The notes beneath the pieces are model-generated. The model saw nothing but the letters and a program-made list of their open reading frames with translations, had not been told where the DNA came from and did no database searches. A stretch of DNA of 64,000 nucleotides from Pontibacter actiniarum (GTDB taxonomy: Bacteria; Bacteroidota; Bacteroidia; Cytophagales; Hymenobacteraceae), in NCBI RefSeq assembly GCF_003585765.1, contig NZ_CP021235.1, positions 1,736,001 through 1,800,000 of the forward strand, written 5' to 3'. The position numbers and the translations under genes are program-made. This document shows, one piece after another, positions 16,796 through 25,809 of the stretch. How positions within the stretch are numbered: the stretch's first letter is position 1; every line of letters starts with the position of its first letter.

Positions 16796-18928
16796 TTACC
16801 AGGTGTTCTCCTTCTTAAAAATGGAAACGGAGAGGCGGATCTTGTAGTACTCATACTGCTCCTCCAGCGCCTCGAACAAATCCTTCAGCTTGGCATCGGC
16901 CCCTAGCTTTGCGATGGCTTTTGAAATGACCTTATACTCTGCTTTGCTCACATAGCGTTGTACATCCACCGCGTAGCCTTGCTCGTAAAGGGTGGCCAGG
17001 TGAGAGAATATCGTCACCGGGTTCAGGTTGCGCAGCTGCGCCACGTCCTCTATACTTAGGCCTTTCTTCAGCAGCTCAAAAGTGGCCAGGTGGGTGGCAC
17101 CTTTCATCTTAGTCCCCTTGTTCTGCTCCTCGTTTATAAAATCGATGATCTCGGTGATAAAGGCATCGCCGTAGCGCTCAAACTTCTGCGCGCCAACACC
17201 CGATATGGCCAGCATGGCAATTTTGTTCGTAGGTCGCTCCGCCGCCATCTCCTGCAGGGTGGTGTCAGTAAAGATCACGTAAGGCGGCACGCCGTACTCG
17301 TCTGCCAGGCTCTTGCGCAGCGCGCGCAGCTTCTCGAAAAGCGCGTCTTTTATCAGCTCGCGCTTCGGCCTTGCCTTTACGGCGGCCTCTTCCTGCTTCA
17401 CCTCCTCGAACTTCACCAGCTGCACTTTACGGTCTGAGAAGAGCACCTCCTTACTTTGCTCCGTCAGCTTTAAAGTATAGCCCTGGTCATAGGCCATCTC
17501 AATAAGCCCCTCGTTTAGCATTTGGTGCAGGTAGCGGTTCCAGTCCAGCGGGCTCACGTCGCGCCCGGCACCGTAGGTCTTCACTTTGTCGAAGCCTGCC
17601 TGCAGCACCTGGGCATTCCGGGCGCCCCGCAGCACATCCACCAGCAAGCTCATGTTGGCGCGCTCCTGCGTGCGTGCTATGGCTGAAAGCGCTTTTTGGG
17701 CGATCACGGTGCCATCAAAGCGCGTGGGCGGGTTGCGGCAGATGTCGCAGTTGCCGCAGTTCTTTTGCATCGTCTCGCCGAAGTACTGCAGCAGGATTCG
17801 GCGGCGGCAGGCGGCGGCCTCCGCAAACTGCTGCATGCGCTCCAGCTTCACCAGTTGCAGCTCCGTTTGGGCCTCGTTCTGGTTATCCTGCAGCATATTG
17901 CGCAGGTTCATCACGTCTGCATAGCTGTAAAAGAGCAGCGCATCCGACTGGGCTCCGTCGCGGCCGGCTCGCCCTATCTCCTGGTAATACCCTTCCACAT
18001 TCTTGGGCAGGTTGTAGTGGATCACCCAGCGCACGTTAGACTTGTCGATTCCCATGCCGAAGGCAATAGTGGCGCAAACGATCTGCGTGTCGTCGTTCAG
18101 GAAGTCCTCCTGTGCCTTTGCCCGTTGGTTAGGCGACATGCCCGCGTGGTAGTAGGAGGCGTTAAAGCCGTTGCGCTTCAGCTTATCGGCCAGCGACTCG
18201 GTGGCTTTGCGGCTAAGGCAGTAGATGATGCCCGGCTGCTTCTGCCGGCGCATCAGGAAGTCCGTGATCTTGTTAAACCTGTCCTTGCCGGGCTTTACCA
18301 TCAGGTTGATGTTGGGCCTGTCGAAGGAGGCGACAAACACCTGCGGGTTGCGCAAATAGAGCTGCTCCTGAATGTCTTTCTGCGTCAGTTTATCGGCAGT
18401 GGCTGTTAAGGCAATAACGGGCGTGGTGGGGAACTGCTGCTTCAGCGCCTTCAGCTGCGTGTACTCCGGCCTGAAGTCGTGGCCCCAGGAGGAGATACAG
18501 TGGGCCTCATCCACGGCAAAAAGCGAAATATTGATACGGCGCAGGAAGGCCATGAAACCCGACGAGAGCAGCTTCTCCGGTGACACGTACAGCAGCTTCA
18601 GCTTTCCGTCCAGGCACTGGTTCTCGATTTGGTACTGCTGCTCGGCGCTCTGGGAGCTGTTGATGTAGGCCGCCGGGATACCGTTCGCCAGCAGCGCCTC
18701 CACCTGGTCTTTCATCAGGGCAATTAGCGGCGACACCACCACGCACATACCCGGCTGCACGACCGCCGGCACCTGGTAGCACACGGACTTGCCCCCGCCT
18801 GTCGGCATCAGTACCACCACATCCTGCCCCTGCAGCACCCCCTCTATGATCTGCTCCTGCATGGGGCGGAACTGCTCATAACCAAAGTATAATTTCAGGG
18901 CTTCTCTCGCCTCCCGTATCGTTGCCAT
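16796..18928 (-). CDS. recQ: ATP-dependent DNA helicase RecQ
   Basis: 710 residues, full length for RecQ. Helicase motif I MPTGGGKSVCYQ (42-53), motif II AVDEAHCISSWGHDFRPEY and motif VI (QEIGRAGRDG) are intact. The RecQ zinc-binding site (CRRRILLQYFG ... CGNCDIC) and winged-helix RQC domain follow, then an HRDC domain (FEKLRALRKSLADEYGVPPYVIF) and a further ~100-residue C-terminal helical region (LLKKGLSIEDVAQLRNL, a UvrD/RecQ-associated helix-turn-helix type). RecQ is a 3'-5' helicase used in recombination and replication-fork repair. It is monocistronic, convergent with the subtilase gene and divergent from the csp-like gene. Confidence 0.97.
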   Translation of the reverse strand: MATIREAREALKLYFGYEQFRPMQEQIIEGVLQGQDVVVLMPTGGGKSVCYQVPAVVQPGMCVVVSPLIALMKDQVEALLANGIPAAYINSSQSAEQQYQIENQCLDGKLKLLYVSPEKLLSSGFMAFLRRINISLFAVDEAHCISSWGHDFRPEYTQLKALKQQFPTTPVIALTATADKLTQKDIQEQLYLRNPQVFVASFDRPNINLMVKPGKDRFNKITDFLMRRQKQPGIIYCLSRKATESLADKLKRNGFNASYYHAGMSPNQRAKAQEDFLNDDTQIVCATIAFGMGIDKSNVRWVIHYNLPKNVEGYYQEIGRAGRDGAQSDALLFYSYADVMNLRNMLQDNQNEAQTELQLVKLERMQQFAEAAACRRRILLQYFGETMQKNCGNCDICRNPPTRFDGTVIAQKALSAIARTQERANMSLLVDVLRGARNAQVLQAGFDKVKTYGAGRDVSPLDWNRYLHQMLNEGLIEMAYDQGYTLKLTEQSKEVLFSDRKVQLVKFEEVKQEEAAVKARPKRELIKDALFEKLRALRKSLADEYGVPPYVIFTDTTLQEMAAERPTNKIAMLAISGVGAQKFERYGDAFITEIIDFINEEQNKGTKMKGATHLATFELLKKGLSIEDVAQLRNLNPVTIFSHLATLYEQGYAVDVQRYVSKAEYKVISKAIAKLGADAKLKDLFEALEEQYEYYKIRLSVSIFKKENTW

Positions 18929-19103
18929 ACTTACTGTTTCTAACTGCAGGCGAACCTGCGTATCTGCTTCACTTTCTGTTCCACAAAGATACCCATAATG
19001 CCGTTCAAATACGAGTTAGTTCCGCTGCCTTTGCCCCTTCCGGTAACTATGCCTGCCTGCAGCCGTACCTAAAGGCATCATTAAGAGAATAAAATTTAAA
19101 ACT

Positions 19104-19439
19104 ATGAAATCTGAAATAACAAACAACCTGGAACACGTACTGATCAAATGCATGACCGCCTGCGAAACCTGCGCCACACTTTGCCTGCAGGAAGACGATG
19201 TAAAGAAAATGGCAGACTGCATTATGATTGACCGTGACTGTGCGGACATATGCGTGGTGACTGCCCGCTTTGTAGCCCGCAACTCGGCTCACGCCAAGCA
19301 TGTGATGAAAGAGTGCATTGAAATCTGCCGCAAATGCGAGGCAGAGTGCCGCAAGTATGACATGGACCACTGCCAGAAGTGCGCTGACGCCTGCAAAGAG
19401 TGCGCGGATGCCTGCGAAGAGTGGATGCAGAAGAAATAA
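19104..19439 (+). CDS. Four-helix-bundle copper-binding (Csp/DUF326-like) protein
   Basis: 111 residues with 16 cysteines arranged as CxxxC and CxxC repeats (CMTACETCATLC, CADIC, CIEICRKCEAEC, CQKCADACKECADAC). This is the pattern of the DUF326/copper storage protein family, in which cysteines line a four-helix bundle and bind many Cu(I) ions. There is no signal or Tat peptide, so it is probably cytosolic (Csp3-like). Neighbours are not copper genes. A strong terminator follows 17 bp after the stop. Confidence 0.88.
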   Translation: MKSEITNNLEHVLIKCMTACETCATLCLQEDDVKKMADCIMIDRDCADICVVTARFVARNSAHAKHVMKECIEICRKCEAECRKYDMDHCQKCADACKECADACEEWMQKK

Positions 19440-19456
19440 CCTACCGGATATAAGTA

Positions 19457-19500
19457 TAAAAGAGAGGGCCAGCAGTAAAAACTGCTGGCCCTCTCTTTTA
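19457..19500. terminator. Terminator, perfect 19-bp inverted repeat
   Basis: Arms TAAAAGAGAGGGCCAGCAG (19457-19475) and its exact complement (19482-19500) with a 6-nt loop lie between the convergent csp-like and membrane-protein genes. Confidence 0.88.
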
Positions 19501-19521
19501 TTTCTCACTCGCCCTAAACGG

Positions 19522-19854
19522 CTACACGATCGCGTCTATAATGGCTGTGATGATGGACAGCACCAAACTGAACAGAAGCGCCCACAGAAAGCCATCAACA
19601 AGAAAGCCGGGCACAATGGCGCTCGCCAAAAGTATGATCAGCGCATTGATGACCAGCAGGAACAAGCCCAGGGTTAGGATCGTCACCGGTATGGTGAGGA
19701 TAACCAAAACAGGCTTCACAACGGCGTTAAGCAACGCCAGCACCAAGGCTAGTATCACAGCGGCGACAAAGCCAGAAATATGCACCCCTGGCAGAATGTA
19801 GGAAGAAAGCAGCGCAGCGGCTCCAACAATCAAAAGTCTAATAATAAATCCCAT
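19522..19854 (-). CDS. Phage-holin-superfamily-IV-like membrane protein (PF04020)
   Basis: 110 residues with four hydrophobic helices: IIRLLIVGAAALLSSYILPG, FVAAVILALVLALLNAVV, VLVILTIPVTILTLGLFLLVI and ALLFSLVLSIITAIIDAIV. The NAVVKPVLVILTIPVTILTLGLF core is the signature of the family named after mycobacterial phage holin but widespread as chromosomal inner-membrane proteins. No lysis genes are near, so a phage origin is not supported. The function is unknown. Confidence 0.85.
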   Translation of the reverse strand: MGFIIRLLIVGAAALLSSYILPGVHISGFVAAVILALVLALLNAVVKPVLVILTIPVTILTLGLFLLVINALIILLASAIVPGFLVDGFLWALLFSLVLSIITAIIDAIV

Positions 19855-19950
19855 GTGTATCTCTTTGAACGTATATAGTTTTTATACTTTGTTTTGTATG
19901 CATACGGCCGCCACCCGATAAAAGGTAGACTTTGGATGTAGCACTGACAC

Positions 19951-19987
19951 AAAAAGCCTCACAGGCACAAGGCTTGTGAGGCTTTTT
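19951..19987 (-). terminator. Terminator downstream of the arginase-family gene
   Basis: 13-bp perfect stem AAAAAGCCTCACA / TGTGAGGCTTTTT with an 11-nt loop, 36 bp beyond the stop of the minus-strand polyamine gene. Confidence 0.8.
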
Positions 19988-20022
19988 CTCTTTTATTGCA
20001 AAAAACCGGGCTCGGCTGCGGC

Positions 20023-21093
20023 TTACAGCTGCGCCTCCAGGCGCTTTTGCGATACAGCCATCCAGTTGCACAGCTTCATCAGCATGCGGGCGCCAACGTT
20101 GCCGTTCCACTCGCTGTCGCCGGGAGCTACCTCGCACAAATCGAAGCCAATGATCTCGCGGCCAGACTTCACCAGCTGCTTCATCAGATACACCGCCTGC
20201 TCAAACTCCAGGCCGCCCGGTACCGGCGTGCCAGTGGCAGGGCACAGTTTCGGGTCCAGTCCGTCTATGTCAAAGCTGATGTATACCTTTTGCGGGAGCT
20301 GTGCAATGATTTTCTTGCACTCCTTCTTCCAGCTGTCCCCGGCATACATGTTTTCCTTCAAGGTGGCATCGTAGAAGATGGTCACACGGCCGTTCGACTG
20401 CTCCGCGAGCTCTGCTTCTGCCTGGCACAAATCGCGAATGCCTACCTGCACTAGCTTCTTCACCTGTGGCAGCTTTAGGGCGTTGAACATGATGGAAGCA
20501 TGGGAGTATTCAAAACCTTCGTAGGCGTCGCGCAGGTCAGCGTGGGCATCGACCTGCAAAATGCCGTACTCTTCGTGCTTCTCGGCCAGTGCATGCATCA
20601 GGCCCAGCGGTGTGCTGTGGTCACCGCCCAGCACTCCTACCAGCTTCCCTTGCTCCAGGTGCGCCAGCGCCTTTTGCTTCAGCCACTGCAGCAGCTCCTC
20701 GCCCTTCGCAGTTACCTCGGCTGGCAGGTTCTCGAACTCAGCCCTTCCAATCTCGGGACTGCCGGCCTCCAGCCAGTTAATGTACGCCTCGGCTTTTTGG
20801 CGCAGCGCCTCGCTGGTGGCGGCCCACTCCTCAGAGATGTCCTCCATAGCGACGCCTAGTTTCCAGGCGTCTTTGATCCCCGGCTCAAACAGGTCGAGCT
20901 GCGGAGAGGCGTCTTTGATTGCCTGCGGCCCCTGTGCGGTTCCGGCGCTGTAAGACACCGTAACCTCCCAGGGCATCGGGATGATCACCACCTCCGACTC
21001 CTCTACGGTAAAGGGAAGGCCGAACAGGCCTCCGCTAATATCGCCTACACCGTTCGGGTCGAAGTTCTGTATTTTCTGTTCTTTGCTATTCAT
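20023..21093 (-). CDS. Agmatinase/arginase (ureohydrolase) family protein
   Basis: 356 residues with the binuclear manganese site of ureohydrolases: GGDHSTPLGL, DAHADLRD (with SHASIMFNAL nearby) and SFDIDGLDP. Family members hydrolyse agmatine, arginine or formiminoglutamate. Position right after a SpeD-SpeE fusion (16-bp gap, same strand) favours agmatinase, making putrescine for the aminopropyl transfer encoded next door (inference). The protein is somewhat longer than typical SpeB (~300-320), with an insertion around residues 75-130. Confidence 0.88.
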   Translation of the reverse strand: MNSKEQKIQNFDPNGVGDISGGLFGLPFTVEESEVVIIPMPWEVTVSYSAGTAQGPQAIKDASPQLDLFEPGIKDAWKLGVAMEDISEEWAATSEALRQKAEAYINWLEAGSPEIGRAEFENLPAEVTAKGEELLQWLKQKALAHLEQGKLVGVLGGDHSTPLGLMHALAEKHEEYGILQVDAHADLRDAYEGFEYSHASIMFNALKLPQVKKLVQVGIRDLCQAEAELAEQSNGRVTIFYDATLKENMYAGDSWKKECKKIIAQLPQKVYISFDIDGLDPKLCPATGTPVPGGLEFEQAVYLMKQLVKSGREIIGFDLCEVAPGDSEWNGNVGARMLMKLCNWMAVSQKRLEAQL

Positions 21094-21109
21094 CAGTTGG
21101 TTCTGCTGA

Positions 21110-22417
21110 TTATGCGTTGATTGCTTGCTGCGAGCCGTTGCTCAAAAGCTCCTTCACGAAGTTTGGCAGGGCAAATGCGGCAGTGTGCACATCCTCGTTA
21201 TAGTACTTCAGGCCCTGCTCTTTAGAGAACTTCGCCGCTGCCTCACGGTCGAACTGCAGTGGCTGCGAGTTGCCTTTTGAGGAGTACGAGAAGCTCCAGG
21301 TGCCAGTTGGGTACGTCGGGATAGCTGCCAGGTAGCAATGCACCTTATCCTGGCCAAAGATCTGCTTGTAGGTTTCGTAAATCTCCACAAACACGCCACT
21401 GTTAAAGCGCGGCGACTCCGACTGCGTAATCATCACGCCGTCCGGGGTAAGGCAACGGTACACCTGGCTGTAGAACTCAGCGGTGAACAGGCCTTCGCCT
21501 GGGCCAACAGGGTCAGCAGAGTCAACAATGATCAGGTCATAGCGCCCGTCTTCACAGTCGTTGATGTACTTGATGCCGTCCTCTACCAGGAGGTTCAGGC
21601 GCGGGTTGCCAAACGCCACGGCCGTTTCCGGCAGGTGCAGCTTGCAAGCCTCAATCACCAGTTCGTCAATCTCCACCAGCGTTACCTCCTCCAGTTGCTC
21701 ATGGCGCAGCAGCTCGCGCACGGTACCACCGTCGCCGCCGCCGATCACCAGCGCGCGCTTGGCCTTGGTGTGGCTGAACATCGGCACGTGAGTGATCATC
21801 TCGTGGTACACATACTCATCTTTCTGCGTGCACATCACCATGCCGTCCAGCGTCAGCATGTTGCCGTAGGCCAGTGTTTCGAACACCTCCACGCGCTGGT
21901 ACGGCGAGTCTTTCTTGTAAAGCTGGTTGCCGGAGTGCTTCAGCGACAGCGCGATGTTCTCGTCGCGCTCCGTAAACCACACATCACGCGTGATAGTGCC
22001 GTCTGCCTCTATAGACTTAGGCGCCACATCGCGCAGGGCATCCAGGTTAAAGTCGTTGCGCTTCAGCAGGCTGAGCTGGCCGCGGCGCAGCTCCATGGAA
22101 GAACCGTGGCCGGACTGGAAGGCGTCTTTCAGATAAGTGTAAGAGACCCATGGATCTACGGAATCGCCGCAGGTAAAAAGGTCCACGGCAGCGTAACCGT
22201 ACTCTGGCCAGGTGTGGATCGCCAAATGGCTCTCCTGGATTACCACCACACCGGAAACACCGTAAGGCGAGAAGTGGTGGAAGGTGCTGTTGATGACGGT
22301 GGCACCGGCGGTTTCGGCGGCGGCTACCATGCTGTTCTCTATGTGAACAACATCATTCATCAGCTCAGGGGAGCAATCGTAAAATTCAACAAGAATGTGT
22401 CTACCTAAAGCGTTCAT
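21110..22417 (-). CDS. SpeD-SpeE fusion: S-adenosylmethionine decarboxylase / spermidine synthase
   Basis: 435 residues from the ATG at 22417 ([15 protein letters not shown]); a 28-residue in-frame extension is hydrophobic and not SpeD-like. Residues 1-~125 form a class 1 AdoMet decarboxylase proenzyme: the self-processing site is Glu-Ser63 in [12 protein letters not shown] (Ser becomes the pyruvoyl group), with His68 and Cys83 (FTCGD). The rest is an aminopropyltransferase with AdoMet-type binding loop [21 protein letters not shown] and the catalytic region [14 protein letters not shown]. One polypeptide would make decarboxylated AdoMet and transfer its aminopropyl group to putrescine. Self-cleavage would split off a small N-terminal beta chain. 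Confidence 0.93.
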   Translation of the reverse strand: MNALGRHILVEFYDCSPELMNDVVHIENSMVAAAETAGATVINSTFHHFSPYGVSGVVVIQESHLAIHTWPEYGYAAVDLFTCGDSVDPWVSYTYLKDAFQSGHGSSMELRRGQLSLLKRNDFNLDALRDVAPKSIEADGTITRDVWFTERDENIALSLKHSGNQLYKKDSPYQRVEVFETLAYGNMLTLDGMVMCTQKDEYVYHEMITHVPMFSHTKAKRALVIGGGDGGTVRELLRHEQLEEVTLVEIDELVIEACKLHLPETAVAFGNPRLNLLVEDGIKYINDCEDGRYDLIIVDSADPVGPGEGLFTAEFYSQVYRCLTPDGVMITQSESPRFNSGVFVEIYETYKQIFGQDKVHCYLAAIPTYPTGTWSFSYSSKGNSQPLQFDREAAAKFSKEQGLKYYNEDVHTAAFALPNFVKELLSNGSQQAINA

Positions 22418-22577
22418 CAATGGGTATAGAAGGTTAAAAATCAATAAGAGAACAAAAAAACGAAATCTGCCGCTATTATCAAAAGTATAACTGCAGCACA
22501 CCTGTATACTCCATTGGGAGCCAACGCGTTAATAATTTATACCTATTGTTGCGAAATCGCCCCCTGTGCCCTCTCTC

Positions 22578-23390
22578 CTACTGGCGCACCAGTTCCTGCC
22601 GCACAATGTGCTCTACCTTGTACTCTTCCACCATGTCCTCAAACACGTCGAAGGCGTTGTCGATGGCGCTGAACTCCTGCAGCAGGCTGAACTGCGCCAC
22701 ATGGTAAATCAGGAACAGCTCTGCCTGGGTAAAGTTAGCCTTGGTGATAAAACTGTAGTATTCGCCCTGGTCCTGGGCCTCCGTCCTGTACTTCTGGATA
22801 AGCTTGAAGAGCACGCTCAGGTTTTTGAGGTAAGGGTTGAGCGAGTTTTGGTAGAAGGTGAAGTGGTAGGTAAAGTAGTCCTGGAAGATGTGGTGCAGCT
22901 CGGCCGCGGTTTTCTCGTGCGGCTCCAGGCTCCGTACTTTCTGCACAAAGGAGGTAAGCACCTTCTCCTGAAAGAACACAAAGAAGTTGGACCCGCGCCA
23001 GGCGCTCTCGTTGATGTCGTAGGCGGTAAGGGCGTCGATGATGTCATTGTGCTTCTGAATGAAGCTGATGTAGAGCGTGGAGAAGTTCTGCTGCTGGAAG
23101 ATCTTCTGGGTTTTGTGCAGCTCAAAGCGCTGCAGCTCAAACTCGCGCTTCTGATAGGTAAGGGTGGCGAAGAAGAGAAACACCCCCGCCAGCGCCCACA
23201 GCGACCCGACAATGCCGCCGATAAACTCTCCGTACTGCCCAAAAACGCCTTCGCGGTCAGCGGGGTCCAGGTAGAGCTCTTTCACTAAGTCAAATTTGAT
23301 CGTTCCCCAAACAAGTACCACGGCCCCCATCACAATTAAAATGTAGCCGGTAAGTTCGTACTTGCTGAGTTTCTGCTTGGGTTCAGACAT
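22578..23390 (-). CDS. AbiC-like (putAbiC) membrane protein, candidate phage-exclusion factor
   Basis: 270 residues. Two N-terminal transmembrane helices (YILIVMGAVVLVWGTIKFDL and GGIVGSLWALAGVFLFFATL) are followed by a coiled coil (TYQKREFELQRFELHKTQ) and a helical cytosolic domain starting QQNFSTLYISFIQKHNDIIDAL. That order, with the IGGIVGSLWAL helix and QQNF motif, is typical of the putative phage abortive infection family (PF16872, after lactococcal AbiC). It sits 99 bp after cheC on the same strand, but nothing links it to chemosensing. Defence activity is inferred from family only. Confidence 0.7.
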   Translation of the reverse strand: MSEPKQKLSKYELTGYILIVMGAVVLVWGTIKFDLVKELYLDPADREGVFGQYGEFIGGIVGSLWALAGVFLFFATLTYQKREFELQRFELHKTQKIFQQQNFSTLYISFIQKHNDIIDALTAYDINESAWRGSNFFVFFQEKVLTSFVQKVRSLEPHEKTAAELHHIFQDYFTYHFTFYQNSLNPYLKNLSVLFKLIQKYRTEAQDQGEYYSFITKANFTQAELFLIYHVAQFSLLQEFSAIDNAFDVFEDMVEEYKVEHIVRQELVRQ

Positions 23391-23489
23391 GTGGTTCGTA
23401 ATGCGCTAGTATGTATTGCGTGCAGGCGGTGGCTGCACCTGCAGCTCGCCACCCCGTTGCTCAAATACGCTACATTACTGTGTTTTGGC

Positions 23490-24164
23490 TCAGTCGGTTT
23501 CCATCAGGTTGTTTTTGCCCAGGTCAAAGGTGCGGATAATATCCAGTATCTTCAGGAACGTCTTGCTATCAAAGAAGAGCAGCAGCGGCAGCTCCACGCT
23601 TTTAGAGTTGTGCGTAAAGCGGGTGATTACGGTAAACACAAGCGGCTGAAACAGCGGGTGCTGCACCAGGATATCCTTCAGCGAGTCGGCTATGTGGTTT
23701 TTGGGAGCCTTTGGCGGGGAGCCGTAAATATTGGCCTTGAGGATGTTGGCCAGCTGTGTCACCATGGCGCCCGTAATGATGTTGCTGATCTCCAGCAGCA
23801 GCGACTCCTGCATCACCGACAGCTCCCCCGGCTGCACGTCCAGCATGCCCAGGCACACTTCGGAGAGGCGCACAATATGCTCGTCGGAGAAGAGCATGAG
23901 CGTGGCGCCGTTAAAGTCTCCTTTCACATCGGACTGAATGATGGCGTGGGTATCCTCATACTTTGCCACCAGCTTCAGAAGCTCCTTCACCTCGATCAGC
24001 TGGATGTCGGGCACTTTCAGCAGTACCTTATCCTGGGCAATGGCCGCGAAAGAATCCGCCGCTCTTGCCAGACCGATGTTGAGTATCTCCTTGATAATAT
24101 CTCTCTCTAACTCCGTTATCTGAGGTTCCATCATCATTGTTGTTGCGTTTGTGTTGCTTCCCAT
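23490..24164 (-). CDS. cheC: CheC-type CheY-P phosphatase
   Basis: 224 residues. Two CheC active-site helices are visible: ERDIIKEILNIGLARAADSFA (about 20-40) and QESLLLEISNIITGAMVTQLA (about 118-138). Each keeps the ExxN pair that positions water on CheY aspartyl phosphate. A long C-terminal extension follows. In Firmicutes and Thermotoga, CheC works with CheD; no cheD is present here. It is the last che gene of the minus-strand cluster, 4 bp after cheA. This chemosensory set therefore uses a CheC rather than a CheZ off-switch. Confidence 0.85.
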   Translation of the reverse strand: MGSNTNATTMMMEPQITELERDIIKEILNIGLARAADSFAAIAQDKVLLKVPDIQLIEVKELLKLVAKYEDTHAIIQSDVKGDFNGATLMLFSDEHIVRLSEVCLGMLDVQPGELSVMQESLLLEISNIITGAMVTQLANILKANIYGSPPKAPKNHIADSLKDILVQHPLFQPLVFTVITRFTHNSKSVELPLLLFFDSKTFLKILDIIRTFDLGKNNLMETD

Positions 24165-24168
24165 CGCC

Positions 24169-25809
24169 TCATGCCTGCCTTTTGCTCATAAAGTAGCGTG
24201 TTACTGCCGGTACATCCAGCACCAGGCACACTTTGCCCGTGCCCAGCAGCGTAACGCCCCCATAAATATCAATCTGCTCCAGCGGTTTGCTCAGTGGCTT
24301 TACCACAATGTCCTGCTGCCGGTACAGCTTATCTACAATTAACCCCAGCTTCCTGTTGTTGTACGACACGATGATGATATTCTGCACCTGTCCGTTCAGC
24401 CGGGTCTTGTCTCCGAGTTTCATACTTGCCTCCGGGGCATTCAGGAGCTCGTTCAGGTACACTACCGTTACGGTCTCCCCCTTCAGGTTGGCGATGAGCA
24501 CATCCCCCACCTCATGCAGCTCATCCTTGTCCAGGGCCACCACCTGGTCGGTGTGTATGAGCGGAATGGCGTAGTAGTTCTCATCCACCTCAAACAGCAG
24601 GGCCCCTTTTACGGCAATAGACGTCGGCAGCTGCAGTATGAAGGTGGTCCCGGCGCCTTTCTCTGAGTCTACGGAGATTCGCCCGCCTATGGAGTCAATC
24701 GCGTTCTTCACCACGTCCAGCCCCACACCACGGCCCGAGTACTCGGTAACCTCTTTTGCGGTGGAGAAGCCCGGCTCAAACAGGAATGAGAGCAGCTCAT
24801 TATCTGCCAGCCCCTTGGCGACGTCTGCCGATACCAGCTGCCGCTCCACGGCGGTTTTCTTCACCTTCCGCAGGTCGATGCCCTTGCCGTCGTCCTGCAG
24901 CCTGATCACCACGTTATCGCGGTCGCTTTGGGCGCTGAGCGTCAGGTTGCCCACCGGCTCCTTGCCCTTCTTTTTCCGGTCTTCCGGCGTCTCCAGGCCA
25001 TGGGTGATCGCGTTCCGCACCAGGTGCAGCAGCGAATCAGTGATGATCTGGAGGATGTTCCGGTCAATCTGAATGTCCTGCCCCGTCAGTTTCAGGTCCA
25101 CATCCTTTTTCTCGGCGGTGGCAATGTCGCGCACAATACGCGGAAATTTATTGAACAGCGAGCCGATGTTTACCAGGCGGGCATCCATCACACTGTACTG
25201 CAGGTCCTCTGTAATACGGTACAGGTGCGAACTCACGCTCTTCAGCTCGTCGTTGTTCAGGTCGCGGCTGATGGAGAGGATGCGGTCGCGGTCGATCATC
25301 AGCTCCCCCACCAGGTTCATCATGTGGTCCAGCTTTTTAATCTGGATGTAGATCAGCTCCGAGAGCGACAGGTTTTTGGACGTGTTGTACTTCTGTACCT
25401 TGGCCAGCTCAATTGTGCTGTCGGAGAGGTTCTCTACAATGATGTCGAGGTTGCGCAGCAACACCGGGTCAGGCTCCCCATAGTTCGGGTTGTCCACGTT
25501 GTGGATGAGCTCCCCCAGCATGTCGATGCCGTCGAACAGCACCGTTACGACCTCCTCGCTAAAAGCTAGCTCCTTGTTGCGGATCAGGCTGAAGGCGGTC
25601 TCCAGCTTGTGCGACACATCCGAGATCTGCAGGTAACCGATCGCCTTAGAGTTTGCCTTCAGGTTATGCAGCAAGCGAAAGATCTCGGCCAGCGTCTGCT
25701 CGTCTTCCGGCTCCTTCTCCAACGTGCTGATATGCCTGTTGAGTGCATCAAAGTACTCCAGGGCCTCGGCGATGAATATTTCTTTATACTCCTGTTCTCT
25801 CGATTTCAT
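24169..25809 (-). CDS. cheA: Chemotaxis histidine kinase CheA (P2-less)
   Basis: 546 residues from the ATG at 25809, which overlaps the end of cheB by 26 bp. The P1 phosphotransfer domain has His48 in RLLHNLKANSKAIGY. There is no room for a P2 CheY-docking domain: only ~40 residues separate P1 from the P3 dimerisation helices (IKKLDHMMNLVGELMIDRD). P4 kinase domain: N box LLHLVRNAITHGLE, G1 DDGKGID, G2 GRGVGLDVV. P5 CheW-like regulatory domain from about residue 395. Without P2, phosphotransfer to CheY/CheB would rely on direct P1 encounters. Cytosolic, in the receptor array with CheW and the poly-HAMP receptor. Confidence 0.95.
   Translation of the reverse strand: MKSREQEYKEIFIAEALEYFDALNRHISTLEKEPEDEQTLAEIFRLLHNLKANSKAIGYLQISDVSHKLETAFSLIRNKELAFSEEVVTVLFDGIDMLGELIHNVDNPNYGEPDPVLLRNLDIIVENLSDSTIELAKVQKYNTSKNLSLSELIYIQIKKLDHMMNLVGELMIDRDRILSISRDLNNDELKSVSSHLYRITEDLQYSVMDARLVNIGSLFNKFPRIVRDIATAEKKDVDLKLTGQDIQIDRNILQIITDSLLHLVRNAITHGLETPEDRKKKGKEPVGNLTLSAQSDRDNVVIRLQDDGKGIDLRKVKKTAVERQLVSADVAKGLADNELLSFLFEPGFSTAKEVTEYSGRGVGLDVVKNAIDSIGGRISVDSEKGAGTTFILQLPTSIAVKGALLFEVDENYYAIPLIHTDQVVALDKDELHEVGDVLIANLKGETVTVVYLNELLNAPEASMKLGDKTRLNGQVQNIIIVSYNNRKLGLIVDKLYRQQDIVVKPLSKPLEQIDIYGGVTLLGTGKVCLVLDVPAVTRYFMSKRQA

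Noticed and set aside
19522..19854. Prophage remnant suggested by the holin-like membrane protein and the nearby XRE-S24 repressor
   Set aside because: No integrase, structural or lysis genes, and the holin-superfamily-IV protein is common on chromosomes.
21338..22408. 356-codon frame antisense to the SpeD-SpeE fusion
   Set aside because: A shadow of a well-supported gene; His/Gln/Val-rich with no family match.
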